From: Eubacterium plexicaudatum ASF492
GTDB lineage: Bacteria; Bacillota; Clostridia; Lachnospirales; Lachnospiraceae
Length of the DNA stretch: 64,000 nucleotides
Assembly (NCBI RefSeq): GCF_000364225.2
Contig: NZ_AQFT02000001.1
Span: forward strand, 2,356,001-2,420,000
Reading direction: 5' to 3'
The position numbers and the translations under genes were made by a program. Each line of letters opens with the position of its first letter. Position 1 is the stretch's first letter. The notes below the pieces were generated by a model that was given only the letters and a program-made list of their open reading frames with translations, was not told the origin of the DNA and did no database searches. Positions 20,508-29,752 of the stretch are shown piece by piece.

Positions 20508-22223
20508 CCTGAATCCGTGAACATCGCCGCGAATATATGAGGCACGTTGTTTTGTCATCGTTGATAGTTCCGTTTTAGCATTGTACCTTGAAAATCATAT
20601 ATATTAGAGGTCGGCAAACAGACCACAGTGCATATGCCTGTGCTGTATCAGCTTATTCAGTTATTGACTATTAAGACACGGAAGCGAAACTGTCGTAAAT
20701 CCGCTTGAATGTGAACCGCCATCGGTTGCTTCTGCCTATGGACAGTACCAGACGTCCTGCATGCTCAGTTAAATGGCCTGCAAACTGCATCAGGTTACTG
20801 ATGATTGTGCGTATCCTGCGTCGGCGGACTTTCTTCCGTCCCGGGTCATCACGCTTTTTCAGCGATTCCTGGCCTACAATTCTCAGGATATTATAAGCAA
20901 TGATTGTAAGTTCAAGCACAAGCTTGTTGCTGTCAAATTTTCCCGATGGAAGTCTTTCCACATCCATATCTGTCTTTATCTCGCTGTGGTACTGCTCACT
21001 TTCGCCGTGTGCGTGGTAAAGATCTATAATGTTCTGGTCTGACAAAGGCAGATTTGTCCAATATGTGTCAAGCTCAATATCCGGAACAATGAAATACTGT
21101 CCATGCTTATCAATAGTACGTTCGGTGATTTCATAGATGGTGCGTATGCCTGCCGTCTTCTCTGTTTTATTAGGAAGCGTGTAGGTTACATCGCGGAATG
21201 TCTGCCCGATGTAAACGGTCTTTCCATCCCTCGGTTTTTGGATATTCGTACAGCAGTCCTTCACAGATGCAAGCCATTCCTCCTTGCTTTCCTGCCGTGG
21301 ATTACGCTTGATGATGAAAGACACATTGTTGTACCTGTAACTCTCTTCCATAAAGATGCCAATGTTCTCGGATGCATCATTGCCGGAATCAAGCCGGATG
21401 AGTAATGGTTTATCGGTCAGCTGGCGGCACAGCTCAATTGTCTCGCGCAGGAAATCCGGTGTTTCTTTCTGGCAGTGCTGTTTCCCAACGCGGAGCTGCG
21501 TATTGACAAAATAACCTTCTGTTCCTATATAAGCCATGATTGGTGCATAACCATCAAATCCTTTATAGGTACGGGAAACGCCCTCCTTTTTGGTCTTTGA
21601 ATTATCAAACGGAGTGACGTCAATGTCCACCGGCACATAGCCATTTTCAAGTGCGGCAGGTTCGATCTTCATCTCACGCAGCATGTCGATATTTGCCTGA
21701 AGGATATCTCCACGCAGGGAATCGCCAATCATATCGAAACGCTGGCGGAGGGTTTCTGCGGATGGAATCGCATATGCGATTCCAAGGGCATATTTGTAAT
21801 AGTCGGGATCATCCATCATTTCGCGGACGGCTTCGTACTGCGGTTTGCCCTGACAGAGCATACCAATATAAGTCAGGAGAATGTCACCATTTTTTATCTG
21901 CTTTTGCAGATACTCATTCGATATAGGTGCCCGATTAATCTTTTTGACAAAGTTGCTTTTGCCAAGAATCTGTCCCACAAACACAAGTCCGCTGGGTGTA
22001 ATTAATCGTTCATCACTGAACTCTATATGTATGGTTTTCATTGCAGTACCTCCGTATAAATTGATACCTTTATTATACAGGATATGGTACTGCAATGCAT
22101 TAAAAAATGAAATATTTGCCATAACCCATTGGGTTAAATACTTGAAATACGCAAATGCTCAGCAAAACAGCATAAGTACTAGCTTTGGATTTGGAAATGC
22201 GAGGCTGGGTTCACGGATTCAGG
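20508..22223 (-). mobile_element. IS1380-family insertion sequence (copy type A)
   Basis: 1716 bp with inverted ends: CCTGAATCCGTGAAC at 20508-20522 and its complement at 22209-22223. Both gene neighbours (vapB and the SIR2 gene) stop exactly at these ends. No target duplication is present (TAAT on the left, TTTA on the right), which suggests deletion or rearrangement at this element after insertion. Confidence 0.85.
20671..22041 (-). CDS. IS1380-family DDE transposase
   Basis: 456 residues, intact. Typical IS1380 blocks are visible: VPVDIDVTPFDNSKTKKEG (first catalytic Asp), LLIRLDSGNDASENI (second) and YHAHGESEQYHSEIKTDMD (third, Glu). ATG 22041 has GGAGGT nine bases upstream; the longer reading to 22122 lacks a ribosome site. 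Confidence 0.9.
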   Translation of the reverse strand: MKTIHIEFSDERLITPSGLVFVGQILGKSNFVKKINRAPISNEYLQKQIKNGDILLTYIGMLCQGKPQYEAVREMMDDPDYYKYALGIAYAIPSAETLRQRFDMIGDSLRGDILQANIDMLREMKIEPAALENGYVPVDIDVTPFDNSKTKKEGVSRTYKGFDGYAPIMAYIGTEGYFVNTQLRVGKQHCQKETPDFLRETIELCRQLTDKPLLIRLDSGNDASENIGIFMEESYRYNNVSFIIKRNPRQESKEEWLASVKDCCTNIQKPRDGKTVYIGQTFRDVTYTLPNKTEKTAGIRTIYEITERTIDKHGQYFIVPDIELDTYWTNLPLSDQNIIDLYHAHGESEQYHSEIKTDMDVERLPSGKFDSNKLVLELTIIAYNILRIVGQESLKKRDDPGRKKVRRRRIRTIISNLMQFAGHLTEHAGRLVLSIGRSNRWRFTFKRIYDSFASVS

Positions 22224-22851
22224 TTTAAGTCATGAATCAGCGGTGAATCTTTTCCATAATGACGGTCATACTGTGCAGAAGTAAAAACAATATTTTCATA
22301 CTCAATCAAATTTCCGATAACGGTTCCATGCATCTTAAACAAGCCGTGATGTTTAGGATTCCTTATGAATTGCTCCAGTACTGGATGCCCTGGATGAGAT
22401 ACTGTTTCGAAAAGACAATCGCATACCCCATAGACTGTTTCTAAAGTTTCATCAAAATTTGTTGTCAGGACAAGACCGTGAAACAGCCATGGCAGCATGT
22501 AAACTGCTTGTTTAGAAATAATGCTCATTTTATCATTCAGATGGTCTGATGAAAATAAATTTGCAATATCCCGTGCCAAATTTGAAGGTGTCCGTAAATC
22601 TTCTAACCGCTGGGCTACACTCAGGTAATATCCGTTTTTATCAGATTTTCAATCTGTCTGAAATGATTCCTATTTGTAATTTTACCTGTTAATTCTATAA
22701 GTGCCTGTTTCCAAGAAGGATAAGCAAACTGTGTAAGCCCGGCACCAGCAAAAGGAACTAAATTAGGCAGGTTTTCTTTAATTTCACTATACACATATTT
22801 ATTGTCAGGATGGTAATCCATAATTTCTTCAAAAGAATATACCAAGCACAT
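22224..22851 (-). pseudogene. SIR2-family NADase-type gene, truncated by IS1380 (also frameshifted)
   Basis: The SIR2 N-terminal core is present: VPFAGAGLTQFAYPSWKQAL (NAD-binding GAG), LTTNFDETLE, and the FKMHGTV catalytic His region. A single-base loss in the T5 run 22635-22639 splits the frame; restoring it gives LIKNGYYLSVAQRLEDL. The 3' end is cut at the IS1380 boundary after IHDLN, so any downstream effector or sensing domain is gone. Bacterial SIR2 proteins of this type commonly deplete NAD+ during phage infection. The start is uncertain: ATG 22851 is preferred, but the frame is open to ATG 22938. It stands beside RADAR in the same island. Confidence 0.75.
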
Positions 22852-23018
22852 CACCACTTTCTTATTTTTACACTGCTTTACAACTTTATAAATGATACTA
22901 TATCCAATCGTTTGTCTTGTGACTGAATAATTTGACATTTGCCCATATATTTGTTTTCAGCGCCGCCAGACTATCCTCTTTCAAAAAATGTAAAAATGAA
23001 CGACCCCGCAGCAGAGCT

Positions 23019-24469
23019 CTTAACTTGACCCACAAGTTTATATGGATATCCTCTTGTTTCTATGCTATACTAAAGAAAAAGAGGTGATCCGTATGACGGC
23101 AGAATATACGAATTGGGAAACGGAATTTGTAGATGTAAAATTTGTTGATCAGCGTTTGAAATCACGTTTTTTTAAAATTATGGATGCATTTGCTGCAGCG
23201 CCAGATAAATCCACCTGGGCTGCAGCCGGATCCAGAAGTTCTGCAAAAGCAGCGTATCGCTTCTTTAGTAATAAGGATGTATCCAGGGATGAACTGTTGG
23301 ATAGTGTATCTAGGGCAACTGTAGAAAAAATGAAACATGCGGATGCAGATTGGATACTTGCCATTCAGGATACCACATCTGTTGGATTTGGAAACCGGAA
23401 AGCAATCAAAGGAATGGGATACCATTGCAGTACGGAACAGAGGGGAATGCTTGTACATTCTTGTATAGCGGCCACAGACCAGGGAATTCCCCTGGGCCTT
23501 CTTTATCAGGAATACATACGAGGGATGTACGCAGGGATGACTCTGGAACAAAAGATGAAAAACGTTCCAGGCCAATAGAAGAAAAAGAGAGCTACCGATG
23601 GATTCATACAATGAACGAAATTCATCAGAGGGTTGCAGAAGATATTCCGGTATTGACAGTATGTGACCGTGAAGGAGATTTTTATGAATTTTTTTCGAAC
23701 GCTGCAGATTTGGGAGAAAATTTTCTGATTCGGCTAGTGCAAAACCGCATGGTGGATGACGGAAAAAAGATTTTTCATGAACTCCACCAGTCTCCTGTGG
23801 CTGGAAGTATGGTTGTCAGGATGGGCAGGAATCCCAAAGAACACATTCCAGCCAGAAATGTAAAAATGGATTATCATTATAAAGAGGTTGTGGTTCACTG
23901 TCCAAAAAGGAGAACAGAAAAACATATACGAGAAAAACTTGTACTAACAGCAATTTATGTACATGAATCCGGAAAAAAAGGAACCGAATGGTTTCTGCTA
24001 ACAACGGTAAGAGTAAAAAACGAAAAAGATATAGAAAAGCTGATACAATGTTATGCACACAGATGGAAAATAGAACGTTTTCATTTCATCTTAAAAAGTG
24101 GATGCAAATAGAGAAAAATCAGGCGAGGGAATATGAGAGATTAAAATTTTTAACATTACTATATTCGGTTATCGCACTGCAGATACTAAATTTGACTTAT
24201 TTAGGAAAAATATGTCCGGAAATCTCGAGTGAAATTGTGTTTGATAAAGAAGAATGGAAAATATTATACTGCTGTGCAAGAAAAACAAAAGAAATTCCTG
24301 AAACATATACACTGAAAGAGGCGATTTATGATTTAGGGATTCTGAGTGGAATAAAAGGTGCTCCGAGCGATGGTATGCCCGGAGCACGTTCTATTTGTCA
24401 GGGCTTAGAGGTTCTTTGCTCATTACTTGCTTATCGAAAATATATGTTATAATTGTGGGTCAAGTTAAG
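23019..24469 (+). mobile_element. IS4-family (IS50/Tn5-like) insertion sequence
   Basis: 1451 bp with inverted ends CTTAACTTGACCCACAA (23019-23035 and complement at 24453-24469). A 9-bp target duplication AGCAGAGCT (23010-23018 and 24470-24478) is as expected for Tn5-like elements. The target is the hairpin at one end of the IS200-type element. Confidence 0.88.
23093..24452 (+). CDS. IS4-family Tn5-like transposase (two frameshifts)
   Basis: About 453 residues when repaired. WETEFVDVKFVDQRLKSRF and the AAAGSRSSAKAAYRFFSN segment match the Tn5-type N-terminus. Catalytic region pieces are AIQDTTSVGFG (first Asp), TVCDREGDFYEFF (second Asp) and ERFHFILKSGCKIEK (Glu region). The frame breaks twice, in the A5 run 23558-23562 and the A3 run 24106-24108; adding one A to each gives a continuous protein. 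The site GAGGTGA precedes ATG 23093. This is not typical programmed frameshifting, since there are two breaks and neither sits on a slippery heptamer. Confidence 0.82.
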
Positions 24470-24523
24470 AGCAGAGCTGCGGGGTATCTGAAGGGTGGCT
24501 TCACTACATATAATCCCATAAGC

Positions 24524-24973
24524 TCAACTGTTTTGGCTCCAGTGCGCTTTGATAAAGCTTCTTATACTCTTTTCTTGCCCTTGTTCTCTTACATATTTTG
24601 ATATCACCGCTTCATTTCCATGTTCCCCTACTGTGGCAACATAATATCCGTCTGTCCAAAATTCCCCTCCCCATAATTTTTTCTTCACCTGGGGACATTT
24701 GGCAAATACTTCTTTGGCTATTATGCTTTTCACTCTTTGTATTATTTTTTGTGGGCTGTATGTTGGCACGGATTGTATCAGAAAATGTACATGGTCTTTA
24801 TCTGTTCCTACCTCTATAAACTTTATCTCATACCGCTTTTCTATCTCTTCACATGTTTCTCTGATCACCTGGTCTACTTCATCATCTATTACTACTCGCC
24901 GATATTTCGCTGGACACACAAAATGATACATAAGCACTGATACATTGTGCGATTTGTGTATGTACTCACTCAC
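24524..24973 (-). CDS. tnpA: IS200/IS605 TnpA, Y1 (HUH) transposase
   Basis: 149 residues, intact. It is a single-strand transposase with the HUH motif in KDHVHFLIQS and the nucleophilic Tyr in the C-terminal helix AVISKYVREQGQE. KLWGGEFWTDGYYVATVG is the family's conserved block. It uses a GTG start at 24973 after GGGGAATTGTGG. No tnpB or guide-RNA-like companion follows. Confidence 0.92.
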   Translation of the reverse strand: MSEYIHKSHNVSVLMYHFVCPAKYRRVVIDDEVDQVIRETCEEIEKRYEIKFIEVGTDKDHVHFLIQSVPTYSPQKIIQRVKSIIAKEVFAKCPQVKKKLWGGEFWTDGYYVATVGEHGNEAVISKYVREQGQEKSIRSFIKAHWSQNS

Positions 24974-25063
24974 CCCACAATTCCCCTTCCTTTTTCCTTT
25001 AGTATATCACAGCCTCTACTATTTGAAAAAGTTTGTTACGCAGCAGAGCTGCGGGGAATTAGA

Positions 25064-25217
25064 CCCTGAGAGATTAAAAGAATTATATCATAGTATGTCG
25101 AATAATACTATAAAAGTTTCACAATCATTATACAGCTTCTTCTATACACTATACACTGCTATAGTTACAGCTTATAGCTTTCTGTATATTTATAAAAATA
25201 GCAGAACTCCTTTATAA
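25064..25217 (+). pseudogene. Fragment of a small hydrophobic protein cut by the IS200-type element
   Basis: An open frame running from the IS200 end encodes PERLKELYHSMSNNTIK followed by an aromatic hydrophobic segment and the end KNSRTPL, then a stop and a strong hairpin 45 bp later. Removing the IS would join ATGAACGACC (22996-23005) to CCTGAGAG and give a ~53-residue frame beginning MNDPERLKEL. The family is not recognised and the reconstruction is tentative. Confidence 0.3.
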
Positions 25218-25261
25218 TCAAAGATGTTCCGCCGAATAACATTTTCAAATATAATTTTAAG

Positions 25262-25296
25262 CCGTTCCAGTTCAGCCTTCCACAGAACTGGAACGG
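25262..25296 (+). terminator. 12-bp perfect hairpin, probable terminator
   Basis: CCGTTCCAGTTC (25262-25273) pairs perfectly with GAACTGGAACGG (25285-25296). It lies shortly after the plus-strand fragment and before repeat copy 2. No long T run follows, so strength is uncertain. Between 25297 and 25684 only the repeat is recognised. Confidence 0.55.
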
Positions 25297-25375
25297 AATT
25301 CAAAATGGATTCCTAAAGGAATTAATTGTATAAGATATCAGGAAAAATGTACTTCAACACTTTACAAACGTTTAT

Positions 25376-25571
25376 ACATTCCGAAAATTCTCAAACGTCT
25401 TATACAAATCTAACTGTCCCCATCCCGATTGAGTCAAGTTAATGTCACAAAATTTTTCAACTTTTTTCATGAAAAATCGCTGCAGGCCGCATAACTTCGT
25501 TGGGGTTCAGGTAAATTAATGCTAAATTGGCGAAAAATTGGTGGTAAGTTAGTGTCACAAACATTTGTTCT
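25376..25571 (+). repeat. ~196-bp direct repeat, copy 2
   Basis: Same orientation and sequence as 19715-19911. The two copies bracket a 5.5-kb segment with vapC, IS1380, the SIR2 remnant and two nested IS elements. Recombination between them would delete it all. Confidence 0.85.
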
Positions 25572-25684
25572 CAAATATCCCTTTTAATCATAATGCAAAA
25601 TTTAACTGCCCGCTCTAATTTATACAACACAACATCAGCTTTCTAACTTATGTAATTCCTCTATACTTTCAAGGAAATGATATT

Positions 25685-26619
25685 CTACCGGAGATAAAGA
25701 TTCCTCCTGTTTCTTTTATATTTTTCAAATTCTCCATGTGCCTTTTCCAATGCCTGCTTATGTGTGATTCTTCCTTTTGCCGTTAATATATCCCTTCTTG
25801 TCATTTTCAGATAATCATCTATCGTTTCCAGCCAGTCTTTCATATACATAGGTTCCTTATTTAAGGCGTGAACTTCTGCGATATCCAGATAAGCAGTAAC
25901 AATCTTGTTCAATGCATCCAGCTCTTTTCATTCAAATAATTTTTTGCAACTTCAACGTCTGAACGTCTGATTCCCTTCCCTGACCAGGATGTCAATCCCA
26001 TATTTTCCTTATCCGCATCTGCCCGCTGATAAATAACCTCTGCTGCAGTATGTTTATGAGCTGCCCAATGCATTTTATTCTGCACCTGCTTAAAAAACAA
26101 AGCAGAACTTTCTGCTTTTGGATCATAGTCAATACTGGTAGCGTATATTTCCAGAACCTTTCTCCAAAAAACTTTTTCCGAAGAACGAATATCCCGTATA
26201 CGTGACAACAGCTCATCAAAATAATTTCCACCGCCAAGATTCTTTAACCGTTCATCATCTAATGCAAATCCTTTTTTCATATATTCTTTTAAAATATTAG
26301 ATGCCCATATTCTAAACTGGGTACCCCTGAGGGATTTCACCCGATAACCGACAGAAATAATAACATCCAGATTATAAAAATCCACCTGATAAGTCTTCCC
26401 ATCCGAAGCAGTATAGGCAAATTTTGCCCAAACTGCTTCTTTCACCAGTTCACCTTCTTTAAAGATATTTCTTATATGTTTTCCTATTACACTTTTATCT
26501 CTTTGAAACAGCTCTGACATTTGATCGATGGAAAGCCAGACCGTATCCTGATCAAATGTGACTTCAACCTTTGTAATTCCATCTTCTGTGGTATACATTA
26601 TTATATTTGACTGTGACAT
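25685..26619 (-). CDS. RhuM-family protein (frameshifted)
   Basis: About 311 residues once repaired. It matches the virulence-protein RhuM family in IIMYTTEDGITKVEV, VWLSIDQMSELFQRDKSVI, VDFYNLDVIISVGYRVKS and GTQFRIWASNILKEYMKKGF. The function is unproven; the family is common in bacterial accessory regions and carries a Bro/KilA-like N-terminal part. The break is at the T4 run 25925-25928; one added base gives NYLNEKELDALNKIVTAYLD. ATG 26619 is chosen because GGAGGG sits just upstream and overlaps the longer alternative start. Confidence 0.85.
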
Positions 26620-26692
26620 AACACCCTCCATATACTGAGTATGAGCGGTATGCCCATTAATCCTCTTCCCACGCGCCAGATGCCATCGGTTT

Positions 26693-29280
26693 TCATTCCT
26701 TACAGACTCCCAGCCGGCTTATGGCCTGAAGCATTTTTCCGGTATCCACCGGCTTCGCCAGATGCTCGTTCATCCCGGCCGCTTTCGCCATTGCGATATC
26801 CTCTTCAAATGCGTTCGCTGACAATGCTATAATCGGCACGGCTTTTGCGTCTGTCCGTTCCAGACTGCGAATCACCCGTGCCGCTTCGTATCCGCTCATA
26901 ACCGGCATCATCAGATCCATCAGTATACAGTCAAACATTCCGGGCTCGGACGCTGTAAACGCCTCCACGGCAGCTTTCCCGTCGTTGGCGGTCACGACCT
27001 GCGCGCCTGACTCGCCGAGAATATATTCTACGATTTCGCAGTTGAGCTCATTGTCCTCGACCAGAAGGACGCACATTCCGGCAACATCGCCTGGTACCTC
27101 CGATTCCTCCTCCGCTGCTTCTGCGCTCCACTGATCATCAATGCGAATAGACAAGGTAATCCGTACCACGCTTCCTTTACCGACCTGGCTGTCTACCTCG
27201 ACGGCTCCCTTCATCTGGTCCACCAGCTTCTTTACAATCGACATGCCAAGCCCGACCCCATTATAATTCGTTCTGGCACCCTGATGCTCCTGGGTAAACG
27301 GCTCAAAAATATGCTCTTTAAAATCCTCCCCAATGCCGATTCCGGTATCTTCAATCGTAAACCGGCAGCTTACAATTCCGTTTTGGCAGGCAGTCTCCGT
27401 TACCCGGACAAATACCGAGCCATGCGGCCGGTTATATTTGAGCGCATTGTCAATCACGTTCATCAGAATCTGCTTAAGATGCAGCGGATTTCCAATCACT
27501 TTGTTATGCTGTAAACCGGATTTTTCCAGCTTTAACCGAATTTTGCGCTCATCCGCCAAAGGTGAGAGGATCGTCATACAGTCTTCCAGCGTATCGGCAA
27601 GGTCAAACGCCTCATCAACCGCTGCCGGTCTTCCGCTCTCCAGCTTACTTACCTCAAGAACGTCGTTTACCAGAGAAAGCAGATGCTTCGTTGACACACG
27701 GATTTTCCTCTGACACTCCTGCTGCTGATGCCGGTCATCCGGACTGTTTTCCAGAATGGAGAGCATTCCCAAAATACCGTTAATAGGCGTGCGCAGATCA
27801 TGAGACATATGAGAAAGGAATTCACTTTTTGTCGAATTTGCCTTCCGCACCCGCTCCAAAAGCTCCATGATGGACTGCTCCTGCTTTTTCCTTGTCATCA
27901 TGGTATCTGTAATATCCTGGTGATATCCGTTCAGACAGACGCCCGGCTTTTTAAATGTCCGGTCCGGCACGCCGCCGCATCGGACATATATTTACCAATC
28001 TTTGGATGGTTCCATGGATAAATTACCTCGGCGCGTCCGGTTTCCAATATTTCCTGCACTGCTTCCTGTACCATCTCCACATAATCCGGCTCAATGCGCG
28101 CAAACCAGTGCCGGTAGCACTTCTCCGGCTCGATCTCGTCTGATATGCCCAAAAGAATCCGCATGGTCCGGTCCGCATACATCCTGGGCTCACAGCCCTC
28201 CTCTATCTCAATCGTCCAGATACCGGTTCTGGCTCCTTCCAGAATATCCTCCAGACTCTGTCTTGCCTCCTGCTTATACTTCTCTTCCTGCTCCACCACG
28301 GCATTGACATCCCGCTGCGCAAAAATCGCGCAGTTTTCCGCTCCCAACTCTCCGGTAACAGAAAAATGCATTTCCAGGTACCGAAGTCCCGAGATGTTCT
28401 CTTTCACCTGATAGCGGATAGAAAACTTTTTCTCTGTCTTAAGCTGCGCCAGCACATGTTCCTTCTTTGTCATGGCGTGAAGCCGTTCCTGATCCTGCGA
28501 TGCCACAAACCTGGAAATATACCGCTTCATCGCCGTCTGATAACCATCCCTGAAATGAACTTCCCAGTCCATCCCTATCCGCTTACTGTCCCGATAGACC
28601 TCACATTCTCCCGTATCGAAGTTTACCAGATAGATCCCCAGGTAATCCACACTAAGCGCGTGCAATACATTGTAGCTTCGCTTCTGAAGTTCCCTAAACA
28701 TGTTGCGCCGCTTCAGGGAAGATACAATAAAGTATGCCGCCGTCTGGAGTATATTCGACGTATATTCCAGCGACTTCGCAGGAGGATTGTCCACGCCATA
28801 AAAACCGATAACCTTTTCCCCGTCATAGAGAGGAACCACTACCAGGGAATGAATGTTCTGCCGCTTTAGATTTTCATATTGAAGCGGATCCGTCTCCCTG
28901 ATATTCTCCAGCTTCTCAATTACGATATGTCTGCCGCCGCTAAAGTTCCGATACCAGCTGGCGCATACCTCCGGCGGCAGATTTTGAAGGTTCTCCTTTT
29001 CCGGTTCCACCCCGTCTGCCACCCACTCGTAAGTATTGTCGTCGCCGCCTGACTCGTTCTGCTCGAATATGTAAGTACGCTCCCCGTTCAGCGCCTTTCC
29101 CAAATGCTTTAACAGCACATTCAGCGAATCGTCCGGATTTTCCTCCAGCAGGGCAAGACGAAGGCCTTCATTGATGACAGCCTCCAGATTTTGAACGCTC
29201 TGCATACTGCTTAGCTGCCCGCCGGCTCCGGCAACCAAAGTTCCATCTCTATGTTCAAACCATCTTCCTGAATCATCCAT
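26693..29280 (-). CDS. Hybrid sensor histidine kinase with GAF, PAS, HisKA, HATPase and receiver domains (frameshifted)
   Basis: About 863 residues and no membrane segment, so a cytoplasmic sensor. Order: GAF domain (about 30-200), PAS-like segments (about 205-450), HisKA with FLSHMSHDLRTPING (phospho-His near 488), HATPase_c with NVIDNALKYN, DTGIGIG and GVGLGMSIVKKL, and a receiver domain with phospho-Asp in LMDLMMPVMSG near 788. No output domain or cognate regulator is adjacent. The frame breaks at the T3 run 27991-27993; one added base reads PKIGKIYVRCGGVPDRTF. ATG 29280 is chosen over GTG 29295 because GGAGGA lies between them. Confidence 0.9.
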
Positions 29281-29492
29281 ATACCCATCCTCCACGTCGA
29301 TCTCTTTCCGGCCATAATCGCCACGGCAAATTGCAGTATAGCTGTGTTATTGTGGCGAACGATGGTATCATTCCGTTTTCTTTCTACAGCTTTGCTGTAA
29401 AAAGAGTCAAAAAATCTTTGTCATAATAACATACACCCATTATTATGTCAATGATCAGGAGAAAAACGACAACGACAAACACATATCTATAC

Positions 29493-29537
29493 AAAAGGTG
29501 CAAAGCCTTAATAATTTAATAAGACTTTACACCTTTT
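29493..29537. terminator. Bidirectional hairpin after small ORF
   Basis: AAAAGGTG (29493-29500) pairs with CACCTTTT (29530-29537), with further pairing inside (AAAG/CTTT, CTTA/TAAG). The A/T runs on both flanks suit termination on either strand. Confidence 0.65.
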
Positions 29538-29555
29538 ATATTATTGTAATACTAC

Positions 29556-29729
29556 TTAATTTTGCTCATTAACTAATGGTGGCTTCTGATACAACTTGCG
29601 CTCTATTCTCTTTCGCTCAACTGCAATTTGCTTCAATGCGCCTTCGTCATTTGTTGATTCTTCAATTCTTTCCAATAAGTCTATCATATCTAACAAATAG
29701 CAATTCAATTCTTTTTCAGTCATTGGCAT
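29556..29729 (-). CDS. Small protein of unknown function, 57 aa
   Basis: The frame MPMTEKELNCYLLDMIDLLE continues through a charged helix (ERIEESTNDEGALKQIAVER) to VNEQN. GGTGAG precedes ATG 29729; an alternative ATG is at 29723. A terminator-like hairpin follows. The protein is acidic, helical and without membrane segments. The family is not recognised. A good promoter for it (31439-31467) is now separated from it by an IS1380 insertion. Confidence 0.5.
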   Translation of the reverse strand: MPMTEKELNCYLLDMIDLLERIEESTNDEGALKQIAVERKRIERKLYQKPPLVNEQN

Positions 29730-29752
29730 ATGCACTCACCTACTTTCCTTAA

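Larger units (their letters stand above)
23004..25058 (-). mobile_element. IS200/IS605-type element, itself interrupted by another IS
   Basis: A tnpA gene lies between two copies of the palindrome GCAGC-AGA-GCTGCGGGG. One copy (25042-25058) is intact. The other is split by the 23019-24469 element (left half to 23018, right half from 24470). Terminal hairpins are the hallmark of IS200/IS605 ends. No tnpB is present. The exact outer ends are estimates. Confidence 0.65.

Noticed and set aside
23093-24452. Programmed ribosomal frameshifting in the Tn5-like transposase
   Set aside because: There are two breaks, neither on a standard slippery heptamer with a stimulator, and the same single-base loss pattern affects unrelated genes.
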